64,000 bases of DNA from Thereva unica. Taxonomy: Eukaryota > Arthropoda > Insecta > Diptera > Therevidae. Made by a program: the position numbers and the translations under genes. A model generated the notes under the pieces. That model ran no database searches, was not told the DNA's origin, and saw nothing but the letters and a program-made list of their open reading frames with translations. How positions within the stretch are numbered: position 1 is the stretch's first letter; the number at the start of each line of letters is the position of its first letter. Positions 21,068 through 31,542 of the stretch are shown piece by piece. The stretch is taken from positions 140,168,876 to 140,232,875 of the forward strand of contig OX465281.1 in NCBI GenBank assembly GCA_949987705.1, given 5' to 3'.

Positions 21068-21290
21068 TTTTTAATATAGAAACGTATGTATTTATCAAGT
21101 TTAAATAAATTTCACTTAAAAAACTGACAGGTTGAACTTTTGGCAACTCACTTTGAGAATTCTTGCCTGAAAAGTGTTTCATGGGAATTCTTGCTCTGAA
21201 TTGCGCTAACTTGCTTTGTTTATTTTTGACTGTGAGCTGCCTTGAGCTGCTCTGCCTTTTTTTCGGTCTCAATAAACTAGTGTTGGGTAG

Positions 21291-21659
21291 GACACGATAA
21301 TAAAATGAGTTTGTAAGAGGAGCCTCTTTTTCCTTTTGAACCAGTACAATGTCTCACTGCAAATGAGGCGAGGTGCCATTGTATTGCTAGCACGTCACGT
21401 AGTGAATGGCTCAAATGTTGCGATGCAGGTAGATCTATTGCGTTTGCGAAAGAGAAGATACGATAAATGATGAATGAATGAATGGAAATATTAATTATCG
21501 TGGCTATGAATGTTGGTTACAAAAATATTCTTTAAAATTTTTGTTAACTGTATAAAGAAAAATATATTTACAAATTTAAAATGAAACTCCCTAAAATTGA
21601 AAATAACACGAAAATATTTTATTTGTTACAGATAGAGATTAAAAAATAAAAATAAAATT
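21291..21659. other. Non-coding stretch before tandem repeats
   Basis: AT-rich sequence with no supported gene. It may be the left part of the repeat-bearing element that follows: words such as CACGAT-A-TAAA and AAGAGG recur in reverse near 22390-22430, but not in a clear inverted order. Confidence 0.35.
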
Positions 21660-22030
21660 TTACCTCCCTCGAAAAATGTAATAAAAATATCTCCAACTTC
21701 ACTCCCTCAAAAAATGTAAGAATTGTCTTTCAGTACAAAATTTACCTCCCTCGGAAAATGTAAGAACTAATGTAATTTCGAAAAATGTAAGAACTGTCTC
21801 TTCAGTACTAAATTTGCCTCCCTCGAAAAATGTAACAATTGCCTCTTCAGTACAAAATTCACCTCCCTCGAAAAATGTAATTATCTCTTCAGCACAAAAT
21901 TCACCTCCCTCGAAAAATGTAAGAATTGTTACCTGCCTTGAAAAATGTAAGAAATATCCCTCGAGCACAATACTTCACTGGAATGGAAGAATTGTCTCTT
22001 TAGTACAAAATTTCACCCCTTCAAAAATGT
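21660..22030. repeat. Degenerate tandem repeat, CTCCCTCGAAAAATGTAA unit
   Basis: At least eight copies of CCTCCCTCGAAAAATGTAA occur, spaced about 35-55 bp, usually followed by TCTCTTCAGTACAAAATT. The open frames across it on both strands are translations of the repeat and are not genes. Confidence 0.8.
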
Positions 22031-22290
22031 AAGAGATTTCTCTCCAGTTCGTATTTACAATCTCACCCCGGCTCGGTTTAAATTGGATATTTGACTGCGG
22101 CAAAAACCGTAAGAAAATATCTCTGCAGTTCGTGTTTACAATCTCACCTCGCCGCAATTCGAATTGGATATTTTATTGTCGCAAAAGAAATAAGAAAATG
22201 TTGTTCCAGTTCGTGTTTACAATCTCACCTCGGCGCAGTTCAGATTGGATATTTTGCTGCCGCAAAAGAAGTAAGAAATGTCTCTCCACT
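22031..22290. repeat. Three copies of an approximately 80-bp repeat
   Basis: Each copy has AGTTCGTGTTTACAATCTCA, a C-rich CTCGGCGCAGTT variant, and GATTGGATATTTTGCTGC variants followed by GCAAAAGAAGTAAG. Copies lie at about 22035, 22120 and 22205. This block adjoins the CTCCCTC repeat and shares the ATGTAAGAA-TCTC junction, so both probably belong to one element. Confidence 0.7.
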
Positions 22291-23099
22291 TTGTAATTTA
22301 CAAACGCACGATACACGCTCATATCCCAGTAGTACATTATTTTTGAACCGGGATATTTAAAAAAGTTGAGACCTCAGTACAATTTACTATCGTGTACGGG
22401 ACAAATGAACTGCCTCTTGTAAGTCCAGCTCAACTCTACAATAAACACGGCTATTATATAGCACTATTGACTTAGTGCAATAAATGTACCCCTAAAAACC
22501 TTAACAATATTAGTTTGCGAGTTATAAGGTATTGCCCAGTATAAAGTTGGCATTATAAGACTTACTTTAGTATAAAAAACTGAAAACTTGAAAAATTGTA
22601 CTTAGTGAATTCTGCTTGTAAACCAACGATATAGGCTATAATTTATAAAGCTATCTCGAATCTTTCGGGTAGCTGTAGTGTACTGATATAGCAAAATCCG
22701 AAACTTTTGTATGGGAGGTACTCTTCAAATTACTGCTTAGGAGCTCAGATCCTTTTTGTTTTGGTTTTATCCGAAAAAATACGATTCCCAAAGTTTCAGA
22801 TCGATCGGAGGTGATTTACTGATAGTCGCCGTACAATTTTGTTGAAAAAAGCAGATTTTTTGCGAAGAACGCGATTCTCTGAACTTGAATTGAAGTAACT
22901 TCGGCTGTCTGTGCCTCATTGCTGTGGCTTAAATAAAAGATCTCGAAGCCAAAAAGACGACAAATTCCATAATCGGGTGCTCATTGCTTTTACTTTTTGA
23001 GCTATAGTACCTATAAATTTATCTAGATTTCAAGGTGCTTGCTTTTTCAACATTCAATAATTTTGCATGGGACATAATAATTTTGTTTCATATTTCGTG
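22291..23099. other. Non-coding stretch
   Basis: No gene is visible. The part from 22640 has the texture of old TE sequence (for example CCCAAAGTTTCAGATCGATC) but I could not place it. Confidence 0.35.
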
Positions 23100-23471
23100 G
23101 AATCTCAGGCAAGACAATTAGTAGCTGATCAAAAACTTCCTACGACAAAGGAAATAGCGGAATTTTTTCCTAGATGCTACAGGCGGTACAGGCAAAACAA
23201 ATTGATAAGTTGATTTTGGCGTCGACTCGAATGTAGAATGAGATTGCATTTTCAGTGACCAGAGAGAATTGCTTGAACGCTACTTGATGGTGGACGTACA
23301 AGTGCATTCAGCACGCAAGTTCCCATTGAATTTGAACCAGAAGGCAAACATCTACATGTAACATCAGCAAAAATTTCCGTATTGCTACAGTCCTTAAAAC
23401 GTGTCAAATTATAATTTGGGACGAATGCACCATGGCTAATTCGTTCGAAGTGCTTGACAAGGCTGTTATAC
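23100..23471 (+). pseudogene. Helitron Pif1-type helicase relic
   Basis: In shifting frames the plus strand gives FFLDATGGTGKT, the Walker A motif of Helitron helicases, then LDGGRTSAFSTQVPIEFEP, then IIIWDECTMANSFEVLD with the Walker B DE pair. These match the central helicase of Helitron RepHel proteins, which unwinds donor DNA during rolling-circle transposition. Frameshifts and stops separate every block. A hAT element begins at 23472, directly after the Walker B region, and related sequence resumes at 24254. Confidence 0.75.
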
Positions 23472-24253
23472 TAGTGCTGTGCCGTTCGCGAATGATCTGT
23501 TCGTTCGGAACAGCGTACTGAGCCAAATGAACTGGTTCACTAAGTAGTACATGTTCCGTTTTTTCGTTCAATGGTACTGCACTGATTCAGTGTGTTATGA
23601 ACCATGAACGAAAAGCACCAAATGAAATGAAAAGACCTGAACTGGAATGATCTGAAAAAATAGCGAATGAATGAATGAATGATGCATGCATAAGGGGTGA
23701 GATATCTTTCTCAGACAACTTTTTTGGTTGTATTGTTGATGATGTATTCAAGATGAATTTGGAACTGCTCTCTAAGCAATTCTAATTGGAAATAAACATT
23801 TTGAAATAGATGAGAATTGAGAAAATTTTATGAAGAACATTTAAGAGTTAGGGAGAGTTCTATAAATAGATATATTATACAAATTTCAATTATTATTCGA
23901 GCTTAAGAAGATTATATAAAATTTAACGAAAAGAGGAATTTAACAGAAATAGGATTGTTTTAATTTTATTTGAATAAAATATAAGATATCTTAAGGTAAG
24001 TTAATTAGTTCAAACTGAAAGTTTGATTTTAGTAGGAAATTAATTGATTCTTATCAGTAGCAAAAATTGTGTTTAGTATTTTATGGAAATGCATGTGTTT
24101 GTTCGTAGTTGTGTTTTAGGGCACTCCATGTTTTGACGTTTTCATCATATTTAAGGCTAATGAACCGAATGAACGAATCTTTTGAATGGTTCTTTTTAGT
24201 GAGCGGAACCAAAAGAACCAGTTCACTGAAAAGAGCCATTTTGCCCACCACTA
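23472..24253. mobile_element. Non-autonomous hAT element
   Basis: The ends TAGTGCTGTGC and (reversed) TAGTGGTGGGC fit the hAT terminal pattern. CTGTTATAC flanks both ends (23463-23471, 24254-24262), giving the 8-bp hAT duplication plus one matching base. Subterminal regions are full of GAACGAA and GTTCACT words, possible transposase sites. No hAT transposase frame is present in the 782 bp. Confidence 0.85.
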
Positions 24254-24800
24254 CTGTTATACCTCGACTCGACAACTTTGGCTGTTATACCTCGATCAAC
24301 AGCTATAGTGCGCACCGAAAGAATTGGAAATATAAACACAGGCGGGGAAATGACATTTTCACACACACTAAAATTTCGGGCATGGATAAAATTCAAGCGG
24401 ACGTTAGTTGTAATTTCTAGTAGTCTATATTTCCAAATCAATCTTAATACAGGAGAATAACGATCAATATATTTTGTTTATGAATATTCTGTTGAAGTTT
24501 ATTACTTGTTACTTATATGCAATCACTCCAAAATGTGTTGGAAATTATATGTTTTGGAAATTAAACTATTTGTCCTAAACTTATCACACAAAGATCGGAC
24601 GATGCATGACTGGGATAATATAGTTTTAGTAAAAACTATCTAAATTATCCCAATAATTGGTTTTTACTTAAATCTTGCATTGTTATGTTAATGACTTCAA
24701 TAGATACTTTTTTTGCCATGGTACATTCATCCTATTCCCAGACACCATACTGCATTGTAAAACTTTAGCTTTGTGGCAGTTTTAGCTTTTTCAAAAAAAA
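24254..24800. other. Downstream Helitron relic and non-coding DNA
   Basis: The first part continues the interrupted Helitron sequence, including a short direct repeat of CTGTTATACCTCGA at 24254 and 24281. Short open frames overlap on both strands but none is convincing. The rest is AT-rich with no feature. Confidence 0.35.
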
Positions 24801-25004
24801 AAAAAGCTTATACAGAGGCTCTGTCCGTCTGTCTGTCTGTCCGTCTCTGACTTTCTATCATATCTGAAAGTACTGTCGCTACAAACTTGGGCCATATCTC
24901 AAATTGTAGCTCTTGAATAAGAGACCTAAAACTGAAAATGGTCTGGAAATTCCAACCGGAAGTATATTTAACGACAAAAAAAAGATTTCTAATAAAGTAC
25001 ATAT

Positions 25005-25080
25005 ATCGGTAGCCTAGAGCTAAGGCGCTGGAATCCTATCCCGGGCAACCAAGCTCAATCCTCGGCCGCGCAATGGTGAA
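25005..25080 (+). repeat. Possible tRNA-derived SINE head
   Basis: The segment GGTAGCCTAGAGCTAAGGCG then CTGGAATCC resembles a tRNA 5' half with a degenerate A box (TAGCCTAGAGC). AAGCTCAATCC about 40 bp later resembles a weak B box. A T-rich run follows at 25085. It cannot fold as an intact tRNA by eye, so a SINE or tRNA pseudogene is more likely than a working gene. Confidence 0.35.
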
Positions 25081-25089
25081 ATATATTTT

Positions 25090-26577
25090 TTTTTTTTTTA
25101 CTTCGGTGGAACATGTTTTGAATCTATCACTAAATTATATTATGATGATACTCAGGAGAACATAAACATTTACTTAATTAAAAGTGAAAAAATATCATTT
25201 TCTTGATTTTTTATGATCATCCAGCCTGAAGTGTTATTCAACAGAAAGAATACTATGCAAAAGCGTAATTAGTGGCTAGTCTCTAGGCACAACATCCCAC
25301 TAGTTTAGATTTGTTCCACGCAGGATTTTTCATATGATCTTCTTCGATTGGTATCTTAAACATAGAATGAGCTGTTTTGGGTAAAGTTGTAGCTCACTTT
25401 CTACAGTAACCCTTTTATCTGCACGTATTTTGGCCAATATGAGCTTAATTTAGAAAGGCATATGAGTCCCTCCTGGTGGGCGTTAAAAATTCACCCGTAT
25501 TGACACTGTTGATGATGCGTTGATATACTTCTTTTTTCCATTGTTTAACTTTGGCTCATTGTGTTTCATATATTCTCTGTTTAAATTATCCTCAGACCTA
25601 TGGATTATTTGTGGAGATGGCAAACCATAATGACCCCTAGTATTTCCGCCAATTGAAAGAACAATATCTCGCAGTGACAGCGTTCCTTTGTTTATCGAGT
25701 CATATTTTCGGTCAGAGTGAAAAAGTAGCTTTAACGACTGAGAAATTACTGAATCCTGCCAGGAAAATCATAAAATCGGATTAACCGTTTCCGAAACTAG
25801 CCCGGGCAAACAGACCGACAGTCAGACACAGACGTACTAATAAAACTTTAAAAAATACTTTGTTTTAATATCGTGTATGAACTTGCAAAATGACAATTAT
25901 TTTGAAATCACAAACACTCCAATTACAATAATGTAGAAGATGATCATATGGTAAATCGGGTTTCTGCCATTCTTCTCTATACATATGCAACACATTGAAC
26001 CGAAAAGCTTTTCTTTTATCAGAAGATTCATCATTTTCACGAGTTTTTGTGTAAAATCGCTTGCAACGATATCATGATGAGTAGAAAGTATTTGCCCAGT
26101 AGATAGCGCTTCACTACTTTTATCCCATTAAAGGTTGGTAATGAATGTTATAAATAGATCGTTACGTCCATACATTCTTACATAGCAGAATGCATCCTGG
26201 GTGTGCACCCTTCATATAGCGAGGTAAATGAAGATGGAAAAATTACTAATCGTCTTAAGTTATCTTATTTAGATTGATTGCGTCTTGAAGAAATATCCTC
26301 CATTCTGAGTTTTTCTGATTAGTTCTTATAAAAAGCAGTCTCTATCAAGTACGATTAAGTCATTTAAGATTAAGTACATATTTGCTTATAACTATGCAAA
26401 TGATTGTGCATATTCTTCCCAACCGTAATTCCATAAAATCAGAATTGTAATGCGGGTACTTTGTTATTAAAATTATGCTACCTTGTTTGTACTGGGATTA
26501 AACTCGATATGCTGTAAAATTACATCCGTCTTGACCATAAACAAATACTAAGGAATATTGCAGTGTATCATATTATA
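25090..26577. other. Non-coding repeat-derived stretch
   Basis: No gene is visible. It contains one copy of the dispersed repeat at 25760-25925. Short frames here are chance open stretches. Confidence 0.4.
25760..25925 (+). repeat. Dispersed repeat, copy A
   Basis: The segment AATCGGATTAACCGTTTCCG, then TAGCCCGGGCAAACAGAC, then TTTTAATATCGTGT and CAATTATTTTGAAATCA, recurs at 28080-28255 in the same orientation. It looks like the end of an unclassified TE family. Confidence 0.65.
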
Positions 26578-27489
26578 TGGGCAAAAACGCGGAAAAAGGC
26601 ATATGCGTGTCCGGAGCCGATGACCGTTTTAGAGTCGGAAATGAGTACCCAAAAAATGCTTTCGGTGGATACCGACCTAGAAAACATTTTTCCACAAAAA
26701 AAACGGCCATCCAGCCAGCCATAAAGCCCGACAGGCCCCAGAAACTGTGCAAAATGTCCCCTCCGTGGCATGTCCCAACTACAAAAATCCAGATTAATTG
26801 CGCATATTAAATGGACCAACTTGTGCGATTCGGGATAGGACGTTCACGAAAGGTTTTTGGGGTCTAAAACTTTGATTTTTTCTCTTTTATCGTAAACCGG
26901 AACGCCAGAATACAGAACTTACACGTATTCGAATTTTGTCCGAAATTTTCCGTTTCCGACTGTTCTATTGTGGCTCCCTCTGCTCGGGGGATGTTTCATG
27001 AACCTGCAACAATTCGAAAACCCATTCGGCGCGTTCGATTTGAATCCCTAATTGTAAAATTCGCTTGCTCTAAAATTCAAAGTGCAAACGCATATTCAAA
27101 CAAGTCCCCCCCACCGTGGCAGTCGCGATTTCAACTTTAAACAGAAAAAAACGCGTCAGAAGTGGAAAGTTCAAGTTGTTCTAAGAAGCTGTGGTCACCG
27201 GTAAGCGGACATTCACTCAGGAGTCTTCCTGAACTCAGAAAAGCGATTTAAAGTCAAATAGTCCCCTCCGTGGCAGCTTTTTCTTGAAATCTTCAATAAA
27301 GATAGAAATTCTGAGAAAATATCCCCAAGAAAGTTCCAAAATGGTAGACGGTCGCCTTGTAACCCCTGAAGCAGAAACGGGCTTGTTTTGGGGCCATATG
27401 GAGGGAGAACCCACAAGAAACTCGGTCGGTAAACTTTTTTTTGCTGGGTTTTGAATGTGCAAATATACCTTTTTTCGCGTTTTTGCCCA
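26578..27489. mobile_element. DNA element with TGGGCAAAAACGCG ends
   Basis: Inverted ends of about 22 bp begin TGGGCAAAAACGCG and continue AAAAAGG. TA flanks both ends (26576-26577, 27490-27491). The 912-bp body has overlapping short frames on both strands with no recognisable domain, so I treat it as non-coding. Confidence 0.65.
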
Positions 27490-27491
27490 TA

Positions 27492-28079
27492 TGTGAGTCT
27501 CTGTGATTCGTTGTAATTTGTTATCGTTTCTATGAAGTATTTTGTCGCGGCAATCACATTGTTCATTCACCAATAGCTCATTTGTAGTCGGTTCATTATT
27601 GTGACCTTTGTGCTTCCTTGCAGGTCGGCAGTCTGCATCTTACAATTTCATTCCAATTGTAGATAGTCGGATTCGAGTAAAAACATTAAAAAAAAAACTA
27701 AAAAATATGTTTTTATATTGAATTTGGAAAGATAGCACTCAGCTGATAGTGCTAGTTGTCATATGCTTTCATAATCCACCATTTTAAATCGGCCGCCATT
27801 TTGAATTTTGAATGGCACGAAATAGCTAATTGTATTCTACTTATCATTTTCTTTCATATGATACCCATGTCGGGGGTCGGCGAAATTGCGAAATTCGGCC
27901 GCCATCTTGATTTATTTAAAAAAAGGGTCCGATTGCATTGTCACGCGATTTATACGTATGTCAAGTTGATCGGTTATATGGAAGTGGGTCAAAATGCATA
28001 CATACAGGTAAAGCTAATATAAAGGGTGTATAAATAGCCTAAAACATGCCCGAAAAAATACTGAATGTTCGGTCAAAGT
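27492..28079. other. Non-coding stretch
   Basis: Two copies of CGGCCGCCAT occur at 27790 and 27898 in an AT-rich context. No gene. The open frame at 27756-28022 has no recognisable domain. Confidence 0.35.
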
Positions 28080-28255
28080 CCCATCCCAATCGGATTAGCC
28101 GTTTCCGAGATTAGCCCGGACAAACAGACAGACAGACAAAAAATTTAAAAATTACTTTTTTGGTTTTAATATGATGTAAATAACCATATAAACTAAGAAA
28201 AATACAATTATTTTGAAATCATTGTTAGACACTCCAATCATATTTATATAGATTG
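28080..28255 (+). repeat. Dispersed repeat, copy B
   Basis: Second copy of the family at 25760-25925: CAATCGGATTAGCCGTTTCC, TTAGCCCGGACAAACAGACA, then TTTTAATATGATGT and AATTATTTTGAAATCA, ending near ACACTCCAATCAT. Confidence 0.65.
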
Positions 28256-28369
28256 ACTTAACTTTCATCCGCGGCGGGCGATTTTAATAGTGTGTTGTTT
28301 TAACTAAGGCAGTCGGCGGTGTAGAATTTTTTTTTTGAGCGGACTTTTAAAGTGTCCTACTAGTCTTAC

Positions 28370-28580
28370 TAGCCCTAAATGGGCTCCAATTAAATTTCGT
28401 GTAATTAATTTATGTTCTATACAATTAGTATACAGCCCCTAAGGCACTAAACTAATCTTACTAGCCCTGAATTGGTTCCAAGTTTCGTATGTTTAGTTTG
28501 TGCTCTAAAACATAAGTGTACAGCTACAGCCCCTCAGGTTCTACGCAAGTTATTCTCGCCCTGAATGGGCCCTAGTGTTT
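28370..28580 (+). repeat. Imperfect tandem repeat of about 90-100 bp
   Basis: Two to three units share ACTAGCCCTGAATTGG and TACAGCCCCTMAGG. A short hairpin (GCTCATTATGA and TCATAATGAGC) lies downstream at 28661-28692, next to the left end of the large composite. Confidence 0.5.
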
Positions 28581-28836
28581 GTTAAGCAGTGGTTTTTAGT
28601 CTTAAGAGTGCCCGCCCAAAGAACAGTGAATAGACCCTATAGGTCTATAACCCACTACAGCTCATTATGAGGTCGTAGTTCATAATGAGCTGGCATATAA
28701 TAGACTAAGTGCCCGCGAACAAAAAAAAATATTCATACATAACCACTTGAAACTTTTTGTATGGATTAAGGACACCTAGTCTACCACCTTTTGCTCTGCT
28801 AAAATTCCTGAAACCGCGGCTTTTTTCCTACAGGCT

Positions 28837-30086
28837 CACAGTGGGCTAGATTCTAAAAAAAGTGGACAAAAATCAAAAAAAAATTTTTTTAAATGCCCTT
28901 TTCTATAGGAATTATTTTATAAAGGGGGATCCCCTGGACGTTTTTCCGAAAAATAGGGCGGGTAGCTTTAAATCCTGCGGATCTGAGGCATTCCGAAGTT
29001 AGATACTTTGGACATATCTGCATTTGCGTGTCTTCACCGCGAAAAACACTTCCTACGTTAAACCCCAATAACTTTATATCTGAGTGTGTAATATTAATTA
29101 AGTTCAATGGAGAGTGATCCTGAAGGTATGTAGAAAATTTTTATGTGTTTTACCGTTATTAAATAATAATACATGCTAATGTAAGAGAATGATCAATAAC
29201 CACGAAAAAAAACATTTTTTTTTTAAATAATTAGCCTTAAATTGTAAAAATAGTTTATGGCCCACTACCGCCCGGCATAGTTTTAACGCGATTTTGTAGG
29301 AAATTCTTTATATAATGAGAATTCGTAAGATTTGGGTGCCAAAACTTGCCAATTCATATTTTGTACGGCGTGAATCGCGTGCTTTCGTGAAAAAACGTTA
29401 AAACTCGTACGTAGTGTTACCATGTGAAATTTTCGGAAAAATGTATGAAAATTTAATTTATTACATTTAATTAACGCTTGGTGAAATGTCTGAAGACGCC
29501 CGGGAGGCGCGTAACAAAGATTTTAAAAAATATCGTGAGCATTTTGCTAGAAAAACTTCTAGACAAGGAAATATAGAAGATGTATTCAATCGTCTTCTCG
29601 TCACATCCGACCCTTATATTTCGAGCATGTGCCGGAAATACCCTAAATGTAATAACAGTTTGTCTGGCGAAGCTTTGAGGTTGCTTCATACATCCGACAC
29701 AGAGACTAGCAAGGACTTAAATAAAGCAATCGTACCATCTGAGTCCGCTAGTAGCGACGAAGGCTCCGATTAAGGAATTATATTTAATGTATATACGTAA
29801 AGTTTATAAATGTATGTATGATTATTTTAAAGTAATTAATTTTAATTAAAAATAAAAATAAAAAAAATTAAAAATAAACCATTTGCTTTTTACAATTCTT
29901 TTGTACTCAGAATATGCGAGTCTTTGAAAAATCCGTCCACCATATTGGATCCGCCATTTTGTTTTTGATAGTTTTAATAACGGATTTGTGATCAGCGATG
30001 TGAAACAATCATGTAGCCAAAATTTCGAATGTATAAGACAACGCATTATATTTTTGTCCACTTTTTTCCTAATCTAGCCCACTGTG
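28837..30086 (+). mobile_element. Non-autonomous Transib element
   Basis: The ends are CACAGTGGGCTAGATT and its reverse, starting with the CACAGTG heptamer. The 5-bp duplication AGGCT is perfect (28832-28836, 30087-30091). The uninterrupted site exists in the other arm near 33893, where only one AGGCT (read in reverse) is present. Inside are a short first exon (MESDPE at 29107, then GT) and a C-terminal transposase exon at 29486-29773. The middle of the gene is deleted. Confidence 0.85.
29486..29773 (+). CDS. C-terminal Transib transposase fragment
   Basis: The 95-codon frame starts MSEDAREARNKDFKKYREHF and continues ARKTSRQGNIEDVFNRLLVT and SDPYISSM, ending in an acidic Ser-rich tail. The E-A-R-N-K block followed by R-ARK-S matches my recollection of the region around the catalytic Glu at the end of the RNase H-like fold in Transib and RAG1. 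The start Met may be internal to a larger exon. Alone it lacks the other acidic residues and the DNA-binding region, so it is inactive as transposase, though it could be expressed as a short protein. Confidence 0.6.
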   Translation: MSEDAREARNKDFKKYREHFARKTSRQGNIEDVFNRLLVTSDPYISSMCRKYPKCNNSLSGEALRLLHTSDTETSKDLNKAIVPSESASSDEGSD

Positions 30087-30416
30087 AGGCTGCTCGAAAG
30101 TCAACCTTTTTATGGTGCCCAAAAAATTTATAGATACTGTTTTTTTAACAATCATAGTCGCATGAGATGGCGATGATACGCGCGAAACAAAACTCGTCCG
30201 ACAAAAATGTTGGACCGTTAAGGATGTCTACCACCGCAAACCTGCTAAGTTATGGGCTTCCAAAAATTTATTAATAACCATCTGATTTTTTCACGATCGC
30301 TTAAGAAAAATATGTGGAATTACATGGTATATGTGTCCGACAAAATTTGTTTGCCGATTTCGCCGTCCGACGAGTAAAAGTCCTCTATTTCATGAAGGGA
30401 AAAAATTTATAGATAA

Positions 30417-31542
30417 CCGTCGAACGAAAACGGTATTATGTGACAAAAGCTACTGCCTCTTGTGTGATAAAAATGTCGGACACGTTAATCGCGCCTACTC
30501 CATAGTCCGACAAAAAAACAAAATTTTTATAACAATGATATTATAATGTAGTCCGTTGAACTCCAACGGCCCCGCCCTCAAATCCGTATCTGCTATCAAT
30601 GTCTTCTACTAAATCCAGCTAGATTATACCCTCTCATAATGTCTTTATGTTCCCAGTAGGGGTTGCACAGTGTTGAAGTATTTTTTTACACAAGAACAAA
30701 CAAACCTTTTTTTCTGAGCAGTTTCTTCAGTTAGTAAGCCATACAAAAAGAGTGACTGATTAACATTCCGCCTGAACCCAAAATAATTGTATGTTACAAA
30801 CAAGCCGCGAATGCTTCTAGCAAAGGCAACCGATATTCTTATACTGTAATAAAAAACGAACACATTTATAAAGACTTCGTATACTCGAGAAAATTAGAGC
30901 GAGTATATGCAGAGAGACGGCGTATAACCTAAGTTACACTATCCACCTTTTTTTTATTATCTCCATACACAAACCGGTTTAACAGGGGTTTTTTCCTTAC
31001 CCGCATCCATCACACTAACACAAGTATAACATCTTCAAATTCTCATTCGCATCTATTTTACCACTGCACATGCATCACAATCGTTACACGATGCCTCTCT
31101 TTCGTAAATGCTTAGTGTAATACCTGCATCATACACAAACTGTTTTAATGGGAGGACCGAGTGTTGGACAGTGTAATTTGCACCTACACTCAACATCATA
31201 AGTGACGCAACACCTAAAAATTTTAACTTTTGCCTTGTATATCTTCGTCATGTAAAAACGGAAAATAGTGTTTAACATCCTAAATCCTAACATCCTAATG
31301 CTTTATTTATCAACAAAATATTTTATAAAATAATTCATTGCAATTGTAAAATGTTAAAACATAAAATTCCAAATTTTACCTCATTTTTGATTGATAAGTT
31401 TAGAACTTTTCTTGTTAAATGAAGTACAGTTTTCTTGTTTTAATAGTTTTAATAAAATTTTGGTGAAAAATAAAAACAGCATTATTTTAAGATATTAAGC
31501 ACTATTTTGTTTCAGCAAGAGTTAACCCTTCTAGCACAGATA
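30417..31542. other. Core of composite, no gene recognised
   Basis: AT-rich. Further copies of GTCCGACAAAA lie near 30500. A segment near 31180-31215 (GACGCAACACCTAAA) is matched in reverse near 33360, suggesting one more layer of inverted sequence. Confidence 0.35.

Larger units (their letters stand above)
17600..21290. mobile_element. Harbinger/PIF element 2, decayed (borders approximate)
   Basis: A plus-strand SANT-like gene (from 18141) and a minus-strand PIF transposase (21067-19923) converge, the normal Harbinger layout. Diverged subterminal repeats containing GTTTCATG and TTGCTCT occur on both flanks (17630-17720, 21175-21220), but exact inverted ends were not resolved. Two MITEs (18507-18864 and 19608-19865) have landed inside it. 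All coding parts are broken. Confidence 0.6.
28702..30416 (+). repeat. Left inverted arm, interrupted
   Basis: This arm matches 33566-34026 in reverse, except for the 1250-bp Transib insertion at 28837-30086. It includes ACACCTAGTCTACCACC, ATCATAGTCGCATGAGATGG and TTAATAACCATCTGATTTTT. Confidence 0.85.

Noticed and set aside
21699..21968. Minus-strand ORF with FFEGGEFC repeats
   Set aside because: It is the translation of a tandem DNA repeat with no domain.
25005..25080. Functional tRNA gene
   Set aside because: A and B boxes are degenerate and no full cloverleaf was found by eye; kept only as a weak SINE candidate.
26577..26810. Paired sense and antisense ORFs
   Set aside because: They lie in a TA-flanked element, overlap each other completely, and show no domain.
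27213..27573. Three overlapping minus-strand ORFs
   Set aside because: Different frames of the same repeat end; no family similarity.
28256..28290. Second piggyBac-type MITE starting TTAACTTTCATCCGC
   Set aside because: Only one end is present; no matching reverse end with TTAA was seen nearby.
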